Source: Sulfurimonas sp.
GTDB lineage: Bacteria > Campylobacterota > Campylobacteria > Campylobacterales > Sulfurimonadaceae
Direction of reading: 5' to 3'
Assembly (NCBI GenBank): GCA_030673275.1
Contig: DAOVJL010000010.1
Location: forward strand, 1-14,144
DNA: 14,144 nt
Translations under genes and position numbers: made by a program
Notes under the pieces: model-generated
Told to the model about the DNA's origin: nothing
Databases searched by the model: none
Seen by the model: the letters and a program-made list of their open reading frames with translations, nothing else
Shown here: positions 1 through 7,845 of the stretch, piece by piece
Layout of the letters: the number at the start of each line of letters is the position of its first letter
How positions within the stretch are numbered: position 1 is the stretch's first letter

Positions 1-158
1 AACTTATCGAACTTATTGTTAGATGTAGGAGCAACAATAGCTGCTACCGATGGTGTCTCTCTTTTAATCGTATAATCATAGTCTAACATTCTTTGGATAG
101 CAGTTTTGTTGTTATTCCAAAAAATCGCTTGTGTGTCTTTTGTATATAGTTGTTCCAT
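1..158 (-). CDS. aclA: ATP-citrate lyase alpha (large) subunit AclA, N-terminal fragment
   Basis: Only the first 52 codons are in the window; the gene runs off the left edge. It starts at ATG 158-156. A strong Shine-Dalgarno (AAGGGAG) overlaps the TAA stop of aclB, so the two subunits are very likely co-translated. The visible N-terminus begins MEQLYTKDTQAIFWNNN and continues with a basic stretch and a PSVAAIVAP segment, as I recall for the large subunits of Sulfurimonas-type ATP-citrate lyases. In the family, this subunit carries the CoA-ligase-like part with the phosphorylated histidine and the citrate-synthase-like lyase part. With AclB it cleaves citrate to acetyl-CoA and oxaloacetate using ATP and CoA in the reductive TCA cycle. 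Those catalytic parts lie outside the window, so the call rests on the N-terminus and on adjacency to aclB. Confidence 0.9.
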   Translation of the reverse strand, partial: MEQLYTKDTQAIFWNNNKTAIQRMLDYDYTIKRETPSVAAIVAPTSNNKFDK

Positions 159-168
159 ATTTTCTCCC

Positions 169-1506
169 TTACTTCTCTAGTGCCATACGCACGATGTCTG
201 TAACGTGTGTTTCAGGTCCGTACACTTCAATGTATAAACCTAATCTATCAGCAGCTTCTTTAATATCTTTTAAACCTTTTTCATAGTTTGGTCCACCACG
301 TCTTACATAGATTTTAAGATCAACAGCTTTCATTTTATCCGCATATTCTTCAAATGCTTGAATAATACCTGTAAAAGTTTTAGCAACATCAGTAAAGTTA
401 GCAATAGCTCCACCGATAATCATAACTTTACCACGACCTTGAGGATCTGGCTCTCTAGTCATTAAATCAAGAAGAGTCTCTGCATAGAATTTTGTTTCAC
501 CTGTAGTTGGACCACCAGAGTACTCACCATAGTTAGCAAGGTCATCAATACCTGCCATATCAGCAATAGTATCAGCATAAACAACTGAAGCACCTCCACC
601 GGCAACCATAGTGCAGATTCTAGCTTCCGGTTTAAGTAGTGTAAGTTTTAATGAAGCACCAGTTTTAGCATCAGCTTCTTCGATAGCTTCAACTTCTGGA
701 GACTTAGCTTCCATACCAAATGCTGTAGGATACTCAACATCACCCCACTCTTCTACCATCATAAATCCAGCAGTATCATCAAGTTTAGCAACCATATCTA
801 ATAATTCGATTTTGTTACCTTGCATTACGAAAGGATTGATTTCAAGATATGCGAAGTTTAACTCACGGTATGCTTTAAAGAAACCGATACAAAATTCAGC
901 AAACTGTGCCTTATCTTTATCAGCTATATCTGCAGGAACGTTTGCACGAATTTTTTCAGCTATCTCTTCTTCAGTTGCAGTAATTGGGAATGCTACTTCA
1001 GTAACTTTCTCTTCCCAACCCTCTTCAACTTCCATACCACCTTCAGCTGACATATAGATAACATCATCGTCACCTACACATGTAGCAGAAACATAATACT
1101 CTTCAGCTTGTTCATGTGGAGTAAATGGCTCAACAACGAAGTGTGTAAGCTTATCTACTGATGGCTCACCTGTAGGTGTATCACCATCAAATGAAAAATA
1201 AACTGATTGCTCAGATGATGATTTATCATCAATCCAGCTAGCAGCTTTTGCTAAAGAAACATCACCTGGTTTAGCATCTCTAAAAAGAACTAAATCATTT
1301 TTACCACGCTTACCAAATAACATATCTGGTTTTGCAACTAATGTTTTTTCATTTAACCATTTTTTATCTTTTGCAGCTTCTAAAAGTTCTGATCCGTTTT
1401 GAACCATAACTGTTTCGTATGCATAAGTAAAATCTGGAAAATACTTATCCCAATGTTTTGCTAAAATTGACTTTGCGTCATATTCTCTAATCGCTTTTTG
1501 AGCCAT
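169..1506 (-). CDS. aclB: ATP-citrate lyase beta (small) subunit AclB
   Basis: This 445-residue cytoplasmic protein is the ATP-grasp/CoA-binding subunit of ATP-citrate lyase, which drives citrate cleavage in the reductive TCA cycle of CO2-fixing Campylobacterota. It aligns by eye with the N-terminal part of human ACLY over nearly its whole length. The landmarks are KPDMLFGKRGK (about 59-69, ATP-grasp lysine and arginine region), YLEINPF (220-226), AGGGASVVY (302-310), NYGEYSGGP (325-333), IGGAIANF (364-371) and VRRGGPNY (401-408). I chose ATG 1506 because AGGAG (1513-1517) sits 6 bases upstream. A TTG two codons earlier would touch that site. The stop is 10 bases before the aclA start. An 87-base upstream gap with a possible promoter suggests transcription partly separate from the preceding membrane-protein gene. 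All expected motifs are present and nothing looks broken. Confidence 0.96.
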   Translation of the reverse strand: MAQKAIREYDAKSILAKHWDKYFPDFTYAYETVMVQNGSELLEAAKDKKWLNEKTLVAKPDMLFGKRGKNDLVLFRDAKPGDVSLAKAASWIDDKSSSEQSVYFSFDGDTPTGEPSVDKLTHFVVEPFTPHEQAEEYYVSATCVGDDDVIYMSAEGGMEVEEGWEEKVTEVAFPITATEEEIAEKIRANVPADIADKDKAQFAEFCIGFFKAYRELNFAYLEINPFVMQGNKIELLDMVAKLDDTAGFMMVEEWGDVEYPTAFGMEAKSPEVEAIEEADAKTGASLKLTLLKPEARICTMVAGGGASVVYADTIADMAGIDDLANYGEYSGGPTTGETKFYAETLLDLMTREPDPQGRGKVMIIGGAIANFTDVAKTFTGIIQAFEEYADKMKAVDLKIYVRRGGPNYEKGLKDIKEAADRLGLYIEVYGPETHVTDIVRMALEK

Positions 1507-1534
1507 CTGCAACTCCTGTTTTAATATTTACGGG

Positions 1535-1543
1535 ATTTTAACA
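1535..1543 (-). promoter_or_regulatory. Possible extended -10 promoter for aclBA
   Basis: The minus strand reads TGTTAAAAT here, which fits an extended -10 element (TG-N-TAAAAT). It is placed to give a leader of roughly 20 bases before the aclB start. I see no convincing -35 hexamer at normal spacing, but weak -35 regions are usual in this group. The assignment is tentative because the region is very AT-rich. Confidence 0.35.
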
Positions 1544-1547
1544 CAAT

Positions 1548-1561
1548 CTTAATTAATTAAG
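1548..1561. repeat. Perfect 14-base palindrome upstream of aclB
   Basis: CTTAATTAATTAAG is its own reverse complement. It lies 7 bases upstream of the candidate extended -10 element, where a -35 or operator would sit. It could be a regulator site for the carbon-fixation genes. It could also be chance in AT-rich sequence, since it is built mostly from the repeated unit TTAA. Confidence 0.4.
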
Positions 1562-1593
1562 TGTCATAAATGAGGGTTAAGTGCTAGATAGAT

Positions 1594-2787
1594 TTAATTT
1601 ATGTTTAGCTTTGTAACATTCGCAGAATAAACTAGTCTATTTTTGTAACTAACTGTAACACTATCGCTATTTTTGTAATTTAAAGCATTCTTTTGTAATA
1701 TATACTTGTTGCATTTAGTTACACCATAAAATTCTAGCCGTTGTGTCATCTTTTTATTTGAACTTACACAGTTTATATCTCTGGCTTTTAGTTCTGTTGC
1801 CAACTCTTTGGCTACATGCATTTTATATGAAAAATGATTTTTTGGTTTTTCTACTATATAGTACAGATATTTATTAAAAAAGACTACAGAACTATTTACA
1901 AAAAGAAGAGCTAATGAAATTACAAATATTAATCTATATTTTTTTCTAAATTGACTTAACCGCACTCTGTACGAATGTTCAAAAGTTTGTGCAATAAGAG
2001 GAAGTGCCAACATTAAATACGGAGCAAAATATTCTATATTAACTCTTTGTCTAAATGATAAAAGCAGTGAAAAAACAAATACAACTGTAGATATAAACCA
2101 TAATATATCAATATCTTTTGTTAAATATCTTCTGTAGAGTACATAAAACAGATATATAAATATAATAGGAGTAAATATAGCTGCATAAATACCTATAGAA
2201 TCTAATAAATACCCTTTTGGTGACCCGTGAGTGTCTATGCCGTATAGTAGTAATGATGCTAAAAACAGTAAGAGATTAAAAATAAAAAACACTCTTTCTT
2301 TTTTATATAAAGAGAAAATCGTTAATGCTAAAAACAGATATACAAAACCTCCATCTATAAACATATAAGCTATTAATAAAGGATAGATAAACTTTATTGA
2401 GTAGTTTTCATATAAATATACAAATAGAAGTAATCCAAATAGCACAAGACCGGCATTATTTACAATTAAAGCAGAACTCATAACCCCTGGTAATAAAACA
2501 AAAATCAGTATTAGCCATGCTCTATTTCTTTCATTGTTTAAATATTTTTTTGATATATTAAATAAAAGTAAAACACTCATTATATGAAACAGTATCATTG
2601 GAAGTCGCAGAGCAAAATCATTTTGACCAAATAGATATATTGATGTTTTTATAATAAGCTGAAGGATTGAAAAATCTCCATAGAGCAGAGATGCTTCATA
2701 ATAAGAGATAGACAACTCTTGTGTCTGTAGAATAAGTATTAATGCATCTAATCCTAATATAAAGAATAAGATGTATCTATTGTTCAT
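1594..2787 (-). CDS. Multi-spanning membrane protein, probable GT39-like glycosyltransferase
   Basis: This 397-residue integral membrane protein has about ten hydrophobic segments in residues 1-310, followed by a soluble C-terminal domain of about 85 residues. The N-terminal layout suits the ArnT/PMT-like (GT-C, family 39) glycosyltransferases. There is one transmembrane helix, an acidic residue in SYYEAS (E31) in the place of the usual DE motif, and then FGQNDFALRLP (53-63), which resembles the family pattern of FG, acidic residue, RLP. Such enzymes move sugars from lipid carriers to lipids, glycans or proteins at the outer face of the inner membrane. The usual aspartate before E31 is absent (serine and tyrosines instead), so activity is uncertain. 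The start overlaps the trpG stop by 4 bases (ATGA), indicating translational coupling. Family assignment is by overall resemblance; substrate unknown. Confidence 0.6.
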   Translation of the reverse strand: MNNRYILFFILGLDALILILQTQELSISYYEASLLYGDFSILQLIIKTSIYLFGQNDFALRLPMILFHIMSVLLLFNISKKYLNNERNRAWLILIFVLLPGVMSSALIVNNAGLVLFGLLLFVYLYENYSIKFIYPLLIAYMFIDGGFVYLFLALTIFSLYKKERVFFIFNLLLFLASLLLYGIDTHGSPKGYLLDSIGIYAAIFTPIIFIYLFYVLYRRYLTKDIDILWFISTVVFVFSLLLSFRQRVNIEYFAPYLMLALPLIAQTFEHSYRVRLSQFRKKYRLIFVISLALLFVNSSVVFFNKYLYYIVEKPKNHFSYKMHVAKELATELKARDINCVSSNKKMTQRLEFYGVTKCNKYILQKNALNYKNSDSVTVSYKNRLVYSANVTKLNIN

Positions 2788-3353
2788 ATTTTTAAAAAAT
2801 TTCCAATCATTTCATGTCCGTATTGACTCATAATTGATTCAGGGTGAAATTGAACACCGTAAATTTCTTTGTCTTTAACTTTTAGCGCCATAATCTCATT
2901 ATCATCAGTGCTATATGCCGTTGGCTCTATTATACTTGGAAGTGAATCTTTATCTACTATCAATGAGTGATATCTAGTTGCTGTAAACTCTTGTGGTAAG
3001 TCTTTAAAGATTGCGCACTCTTTTATTAGCTTCATAGTAGATGTTTTACCATGCATCATATTTTTTGCGCGTATAACTTCCCCACCAAAAACTTGTGCAA
3101 TACTCTGATGACCTAAACAAATACCAAGTATTGGCAATTTATCTTTGAAGTACTCAATTACTTCTAAAGTTACACCTGCTTCATCAGGAGATGCAGGACC
3201 AGGAGAGATTATAATTTTTTCAGGTTTGAGCTTCTCAATCTCAGCAACACTCATCTCGTCATTTCTTATTATCTTTAAATCAGCACCTAATTCTCTACAG
3301 TATTGAACAATATTATAAGTAAAACTATCATAGTTATCAATCATTAAAATCAT
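2784..3353 (-). CDS. trpG: Glutamine amidotransferase subunit of anthranilate / aminodeoxychorismate synthase (TrpG/PabA)
   Basis: This 189-residue class I glutaminase releases ammonia from glutamine for a chorismate-using partner (TrpE or PabB), for tryptophan or folate synthesis. It has the family N-terminus MIDNYDSFTYN, the PGPASP oxyanion loop (51-56), the nucleophile Cys79 in GICLGHQ, RYHSL (127-131), and His170 and Glu172 in FHPES. All catalytic residues are intact and the length is typical. ATG 3353 is supported by AGGA 6 bases upstream; a second ATG three codons later is possible. No trpE or pabB is visible, so the gene is an orphan here and may serve both pathways. The sequence alone does not separate TrpG from PabA. 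It lies 51 bases after the AI-2E-family gene, with no clear terminator between, and overlaps the next gene by 4 bases. Confidence 0.92.
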   Translation of the reverse strand: MILMIDNYDSFTYNIVQYCRELGADLKIIRNDEMSVAEIEKLKPEKIIISPGPASPDEAGVTLEVIEYFKDKLPILGICLGHQSIAQVFGGEVIRAKNMMHGKTSTMKLIKECAIFKDLPQEFTATRYHSLIVDKDSLPSIIEPTAYSTDDNEIMALKVKDKEIYGVQFHPESIMSQYGHEMIGNFLKI

Positions 3354-3404
3354 AAATTATCCTATATTTCTATAAGGGAAGTATATCTGCTTTGCTCTTT
3401 TATT

Positions 3405-4439
3405 TCACTTATTGATATGTGAAACACTCTCACCTGTTCCAAGAAATACTGCTATCCACCTTGTGTTCTCATTTGCATTAAAAATTATTTTTGCCATTAT
3501 TGTTAGTGGAATTGACAGTAGCATTCCAACCATGCCAAATAGCCATCCCCAAAACAGTAGTGATAAAAAGACTACTAATGTTGATAACCCTAATCCTTTA
3601 CCCATCACTTTTGGCTCTATTACTGAACCTATAATTACATTTATTGCCACATAGATACCACTAACAATTAATGCACTTACCCCCCCTAGTTGAACTAATG
3701 TTAACAGTACTGCCGGGACTGCTGCTATTATTGAGCCTATATTTGGGATAAAGTTTAATATAAATGCCAATACAGCCCATAAAAAGGCATAATCAGTTCC
3801 AACAATAATTAAAGCTATCCATACAATTAAACCTGTAAACAGAGATATTAATGCTTTTAAAACCATATACTCTTTAATTTGATCTAATATCTCCTCTGTG
3901 TGATTTACTGCTGAATTTTTTAAACTTGCATATTCTAGTTTATCTATAAAATATTTAGATTCCAACATCATAAATATAACTGTTAAAAGTATGACGAATC
4001 CATCTGCAAATATAGAACCAATACTCTTAATAAGAGAAGTAGAAAAATACATTATCTGCTTGGCATTTATTATGTTTTCTATATCTTCAGCATAAATTTC
4101 AATTCCTATTTTTGTTGCATACTCTGTAAAGCTGCTAAATATATTTCGCAGTTGCTGGTTATAAAAATCTATATTTGAGCTAAACTCTTGTACAGACGAA
4201 CCTATAAGTTTTGCTACTAATATTAAAAAGATTACAAAAACCGTAATAACTATAGTTAGCGAAAGAGCATTTGGTAAACCCTTTTTGTTAAAAAAGTTAT
4301 ATGATGGAGATAAAATTATTGCTATGAAAAGAGATAGAAGAAATGGAACAATGATCTCTGAAGCACTCTTTGCACCGGCCAAGATAACTACAACACTTGC
4401 CATTACTATAAAATAATACCCTATCTCTCTATGTTGCAC
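3405..4439 (-). CDS. AI-2E (PerM/TqsA) family transporter
   Basis: This 344-residue inner-membrane protein has about seven or eight hydrophobic segments: a pair near 8-45, one at 60-82, one near 145-160, and a C-terminal cluster over 195-318. A soluble region between about 85 and 135 interrupts them. The C-terminal signatures FIPNIGSIIAAVP (230-242) and EPKVMGKGLGLS (275-286) identify the AI-2E transporter / PerM family. Members include exporters of autoinducer-2 and Na+/H+ or Na+/Li+ antiporters, so the substrate cannot be named from sequence. I use the GTG start at 4439-4437 because AGGAG stands 5 bases upstream and overlaps the stop of the preceding permease gene, which is only 9 bases away. 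The two genes are therefore almost certainly co-transcribed. No functional link with its neighbours is obvious. Confidence 0.88.
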   Translation of the reverse strand: MQHREIGYYFIVMASVVVILAGAKSASEIIVPFLLSLFIAIILSPSYNFFNKKGLPNALSLTIVITVFVIFLILVAKLIGSSVQEFSSNIDFYNQQLRNIFSSFTEYATKIGIEIYAEDIENIINAKQIMYFSTSLIKSIGSIFADGFVILLTVIFMMLESKYFIDKLEYASLKNSAVNHTEEILDQIKEYMVLKALISLFTGLIVWIALIIVGTDYAFLWAVLAFILNFIPNIGSIIAAVPAVLLTLVQLGGVSALIVSGIYVAINVIIGSVIEPKVMGKGLGLSTLVVFLSLLFWGWLFGMVGMLLSIPLTIMAKIIFNANENTRWIAVFLGTGESVSHINK

Positions 4440-4448
4440 TGTAGCTCC

Positions 4449-5246
4449 TTAATTTTGAATCTGTTTTTGATTTGTTAGCTGCTGTAAATAATTTGAAATA
4501 TTTATAAGTGAAAATGTAACTAAAAATATCATAAATCCAGGGAAAAAACTAACCCACCAAGCAATCTCAATTACCTCTTTTCCGCCACTAAGAATGGTGC
4601 CCCAGCTCATCTGTGGAGCAACAATACCTAATCCCAAGAAGCTAAGTCCTGATTCTGCTAATATTGCTCCACCAACACCAAAAGTAAAACTTACAAAATA
4701 GATAGGCGCTAAAATCGGGGCATAATACTTAAACAATATTTTTAATTTACTTACATTTGCAATATTTAGTATCTTTATATATGGCTGAGATGTAATTTTA
4801 AAACTCTCTGAACGAATTAGTCTTGCTGTTGTCATCCAGCCCGTTATTGAAATAATGACAATTAGAACCCAAGCAGAAGCATTTACATAACTAACCAGTG
4901 CTAATAAAAGAAAGAAAGTAGGAAATGTTAAAAAAAGATCAACCATGACAATAAAAGCTTTATCTGTATTTCCTCTAAAATATCCAGCCATTGAACCTAA
5001 TATTAAACCAATAACAGAAGCTATAAATGCACTCCCAACACCAATGATAAGTGAAACTTTCCCACCCTCCATTAACCTTGCAAGTATATCTCTGCCTAAT
5101 CTGTCAGTACCTAGAAAATGTTCAAATGATGGAGAAAGTAGTATAGCACTACTTTCAAGAGTATAAGCATCTATTGTGTAAAAAACAGAACCTAAAAAAG
5201 AAAATGAAAAAATAAAAATGAGTATAAATATACTAAATTTCGGCAT
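4449..5246 (-). CDS. Orphan DppC/OppC-type ABC transporter permease
   Basis: This 265-residue membrane permease belongs to the dipeptide/oligopeptide/nickel importer class. The signatures are GTDRLGRD (46-53), the following SLIIGVG and GSMAGYFRG (about 65-92), and ESGLSFLGLG with PQMSWG (198-216). Transmembrane segments lie near 4-24, 66-90, 98-120, 124-145, 178-195 and 228-250. The cytoplasmic EAA loop is degenerate: after SQPYIK (153-158) the usual Ala-Ala and the conserved Gly are replaced (ILNIANVS), so coupling to an ATPase may be altered. No ATPase, partner permease or binding protein gene is nearby. I chose ATG 5246, which lies 7 bases after the flgK stop. A TTG at 5270 would overlap flgK, and neither start has a strong Shine-Dalgarno. 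The tight spacing suggests co-transcription with flgK. Substrate unknown. Confidence 0.85.
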   Translation of the reverse strand: MPKFSIFILIFIFSFSFLGSVFYTIDAYTLESSAILLSPSFEHFLGTDRLGRDILARLMEGGKVSLIIGVGSAFIASVIGLILGSMAGYFRGNTDKAFIVMVDLFLTFPTFFLLLALVSYVNASAWVLIVIISITGWMTTARLIRSESFKITSQPYIKILNIANVSKLKILFKYYAPILAPIYFVSFTFGVGGAILAESGLSFLGLGIVAPQMSWGTILSGGKEVIEIAWWVSFFPGFMIFLVTFSLINISNYLQQLTNQKQIQN

Positions 5247-5253
5247 ATAAATG

Positions 5254-7137
5254 CTACTGCTTAATCCCAAGTAGTGTCTGCATCATCTGATCTATAGTAG
5301 TAATTATTTTTGAAGCTGCTCCATATGCTGTTTGATATTTAATAAGATTTGTAAGCTCTTCATCAATGCTTACTTTGGAAACAGAAGAATATTCAAGTTC
5401 AGTTGCATTAAACTGAGCTGTAATTGTTTGATTATTTAATATTGCTTCATTTGTTGTTACACCAACTTCAGTAGCAATAATATCAAACATTCCATACATA
5501 GTAGATTCATATATTGCACTTCCAACTTCAAAATCATAGACTTCAAATTGTTGCTGAATCATATTAAAAGATAAAGTATTATCTCCAGTCAAAGGTGCTG
5601 TTCCAGCTGCTATATTAGTTGGGTTATCTCTTAAATTAAAATTTAAATTCATATTGCTTGCGCTATTTCCATCAAAAAATCTGCTTAACCCAAGAGCCCC
5701 GGCAAAATTTGAACCAGAGTTAAAGTCTGAAGTTTGCAAATTATCTTCAATAGAAAATGTATACCCTTTTGCTATTGAGGCAGGGTCCATAAGCATTTCA
5801 ACTGCATTATCACCACTTGCATAAGAAGCCCAGTTAAACTGTATATAGTCATCTATATCATTATTTGCATTTCCATCACTGTTGTCATCACCCTGAGCTT
5901 CTATTTTTCCCTGAATAGAATTTGAACCGGACAAACCGGACATTGATGTTGCAGCATCAATATCAATTGTTCTTCTTGCCGTTTCATTACCATCAATATC
6001 ATAGACAATTATATCAAATGCTCCAGTTTTAACATTTAACGAAGAGTTTACAATTGGACTATACTGACTTATATTTATTAAATTTGATTCCATTTTAGTT
6101 GTTGCGCTAGAGGCATATAAATTATTGGTTGATTCTATTAATTTTGATGCAAAAGAGTCCATTTGCGATATAACATTTTGCAGCACTCCATCTGCTGGAA
6201 CACCACCTGAATTTTCTTCAATCTTACTACCACGCAGGTCTAAAATAGCACCAACTTTACCACCCTTTATATTTTCACTCATTGAAATAAGTACACCGTC
6301 TTGTCTCTCATATGAAAGTTCATAAAAACCATTTTTATTATCTTCATTTGATATATGGATTGGATGATATGAACTTCCATCAACTATATTAAATCCAGCA
6401 ACACTTACTGTATAACTTCCAGAAGATGTATTCGAAGAACTATCTATTCCAATATCTGAAGTTATTATACTGCTACTAGATTCTGCACCAATAAGTTTTG
6501 CTAAATTTGTTTCTATAAAATTTCGTTTATCTCTTAAATCACTTGCTGTATAGCCCCCGCCAGCTTCTGCAATTTCTATTGCAACATTTATACCTGCTAA
6601 CTCTTTTGCTAATACATTAATCTCATTAATATTAACTAATAACTGATCATTTATGCTAGCCTGTAAGTCTATAATTTTATTTTGAACATTCGCTATACTT
6701 TGAGCCAGCGTCTCAGTCTGCTTTGCCAGGGCTAACTTTATTGCGTCATTATCAGGATTATCAGAAAAGTTTTGCCACATATTGTAGTACTCTTTTAAAT
6801 CTGACTTAATTCCAACTTCATCTATTTCAGGAAAATATGTTGAAAGCTCTTCAAGTGTACTTTGTGTAAAATCAGAGTACTCTTTATCAGAAGAGAGGCT
6901 TGTATATCTGTCAAATACAAAATTATCAAACACCCTCTTTATATCTGTTATTGTAGCGCCATTACCAACTTGTCCACTTATTGAAGTGACTGGCGTTGCT
7001 GCAGCGATAACAACTCTTTGTCTAGTATAACCTTCAGTTTCAGCATTTGCTATATTATGACTTGTTGTACTTATCCCGGCTTGAGCAACAGAAAGCCCAC
7101 TATATCCAATATTTAATGTGTTAAAAAGAGAGGCCAT
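5254..7137 (-). CDS. flgK: Flagellar hook-filament junction protein FlgK (HAP1)
   Basis: This 627-residue protein is exported by the flagellar type III system and forms the first junction ring between hook and filament. The N-terminus has the rod/hook-family heptad region with NIANAETEGYTRQRVV (28-43), the standard FlgK signature. The C-terminus (about 599-627, beginning IKYQTAYGAASKII) has the paired helix that packs with the N-terminus in the D0 domain. The middle is variable and rich in Ser, Asn and Asp, as expected for exposed domains. There is no cleavable signal peptide. The start follows the flgN stop by one base, so translation is coupled to its likely chaperone. The length is somewhat over the enterobacterial FlgK, which fits this phylum. 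It ends the flagellar part of the operon, and the next gene (a permease) begins within 10 bases. Confidence 0.96.
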   Translation of the reverse strand: MASLFNTLNIGYSGLSVAQAGISTTSHNIANAETEGYTRQRVVIAAATPVTSISGQVGNGATITDIKRVFDNFVFDRYTSLSSDKEYSDFTQSTLEELSTYFPEIDEVGIKSDLKEYYNMWQNFSDNPDNDAIKLALAKQTETLAQSIANVQNKIIDLQASINDQLLVNINEINVLAKELAGINVAIEIAEAGGGYTASDLRDKRNFIETNLAKLIGAESSSSIITSDIGIDSSSNTSSGSYTVSVAGFNIVDGSSYHPIHISNEDNKNGFYELSYERQDGVLISMSENIKGGKVGAILDLRGSKIEENSGGVPADGVLQNVISQMDSFASKLIESTNNLYASSATTKMESNLINISQYSPIVNSSLNVKTGAFDIIVYDIDGNETARRTIDIDAATSMSGLSGSNSIQGKIEAQGDDNSDGNANNDIDDYIQFNWASYASGDNAVEMLMDPASIAKGYTFSIEDNLQTSDFNSGSNFAGALGLSRFFDGNSASNMNLNFNLRDNPTNIAAGTAPLTGDNTLSFNMIQQQFEVYDFEVGSAIYESTMYGMFDIIATEVGVTTNEAILNNQTITAQFNATELEYSSVSKVSIDEELTNLIKYQTAYGAASKIITTIDQMMQTLLGIKQ

Positions 7138-7138
7138 C

Positions 7139-7567
7139 CTACACTCTCACTTCCAAGATAGAAGAATCTTTTGAGGCTACTTTATTGTATCCTTGCATCT
7201 CTGTTGGAACTAATCTCTCTAAAAATGTATTATATAAATTACTCACTGTTAATACTAATCTTGCATATTTTTTATTTACATCACGAAGATTTGACAACTC
7301 CACCTTTAGCTGATCTAAATAATCATGCTGCTCTTCATCTAAAAGTTCCGGTAAGTCCTTATCAGGACTTGCACTCATCAATGAAGATATCTCATGATCA
7401 ATCATAGCTTTTTTAGATTCAAAACTTTTAAGTTTCTCCTCTTTAAGTGCCAATCTTTCAAACTGAGGATCATTTTTAGCTTCTTTTATATCTTCTACAT
7501 CAGACTCTGTAATTTTTATTAAATCTCTTAGGTCGCTAAGAGCACTTTGTAAATGATAAGACAGCAT
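7139..7567 (-). CDS. flgN: FlgN-like flagellar export chaperone
   Basis: This 142-residue, highly charged helical protein has long heptad-like stretches (roughly 5-55 and 80-125). It lies between flgM and flgK, where FlgN, the export chaperone of FlgK and FlgL, is expected. As I recall, Campylobacter has a FlgN-like protein in the same slot. Sequence conservation in this family is weak, so the call rests on position, size and helical character rather than on a motif. ATG 7567 is preferred because AAGGA (7575-7579) stands 7 bases upstream; a TTG at 7573 would be almost on that site. The flgM-flgN gap contains a run of nine A on the coding strand just before the Shine-Dalgarno. The stop is one base before the flgK start, consistent with a chaperone and its client being made together. 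Confidence 0.75.
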   Translation of the reverse strand: MLSYHLQSALSDLRDLIKITESDVEDIKEAKNDPQFERLALKEEKLKSFESKKAMIDHEISSLMSASPDKDLPELLDEEQHDYLDQLKVELSNLRDVNKKYARLVLTVSNLYNTFLERLVPTEMQGYNKVASKDSSILEVRV

Positions 7568-7591
7568 AACCAAATCCTTTTTTTTTAAAAC

Positions 7592-7801
7592 TTACATTAA
7601 CTCTTCGGCTATTTTCTTTGAAAGAGCCTCTAAATTAATTTTATATTCTCCAGATTCAAGAGCTTCCTTAATCTGGTCAACTTTGCCTGTATCACCCTGT
7701 TTGGATACATTAGCACCTGTTTTTTCTGAAACTTCCTTCTTATCACCAACACTGTCAGCGTAAGGATTACGGATGTTTGCACCATTTACCTGTGAAATCA
7801 T
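7592..7801 (-). CDS. flgM: Anti-sigma-28 factor FlgM
   Basis: This 69-residue protein is a probable FlgM, which binds sigma-28 (FliA) and blocks late flagellar transcription until it is removed, in enterics by export through the finished hook. The N-terminus (MISQVNGANIRNPYAD) and a low-complexity, polar, probably disordered middle are FlgM-like. The C-terminal part (40-69) carries the conserved sigma-binding helix pattern: VDQIKEALESGEYKIN followed by an EALSKKIAEEL helix. I chose ATG 7801 because AAGGA stands 6 bases upstream. A longer reading from TTG 7843 would add 14 residues, has no ribosome site, and would overlap the putative sigma-28 promoter start region. It lies between flgJ and flgN, the order also recalled for Campylobacter. 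A sigma-28-like promoter in front suggests it is controlled by its own target. Confidence 0.88.
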   Translation of the reverse strand: MISQVNGANIRNPYADSVGDKKEVSEKTGANVSKQGDTGKVDQIKEALESGEYKINLEALSKKIAEELM

Positions 7802-7845
7802 TACTCGTCCTTTTTCTATATCTTTTAGTTTTTCCCTATACAACT

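Noticed and set aside
611..1057. 148-codon plus-strand open frame opposite aclB
   Set aside because: It is antisense to a clear aclB with all motifs, its translation is low-complexity Ser/Ala/Ile sequence, and it has no ribosome site. It is a shadow of the real gene.
1507..1512. TTG start for aclB two codons upstream
   Set aside because: It would abut the AGGAG ribosome site; ATG 1506 has proper 6-base spacing.
3380..3385. TATACT on the minus strand in the gap before trpG
   Set aside because: It fits a -10 box, but no -35 or extended element accompanies it, and such hexamers are expected by chance in this AT-rich sequence.
3412..3654. 80-codon plus-strand frame opposite the AI-2E family gene
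   Set aside because: It is a mirror of transmembrane-coding sequence with no ribosome site or recognisable domain.
5247..5270. TTG start at 5270 for the ABC permease
   Set aside because: It would overlap the end of flgK, and the added residues simply come from the flgK C-terminal codons in another frame. ATG 5246 gives the usual short tail before the first membrane segment.
7802..7843. Extended FlgM from a TTG at 7843
   Set aside because: It has no ribosome site, and the added residues do not fit the family N-terminus. The putative sigma-28 transcript would start only about four bases upstream of or at that codon.
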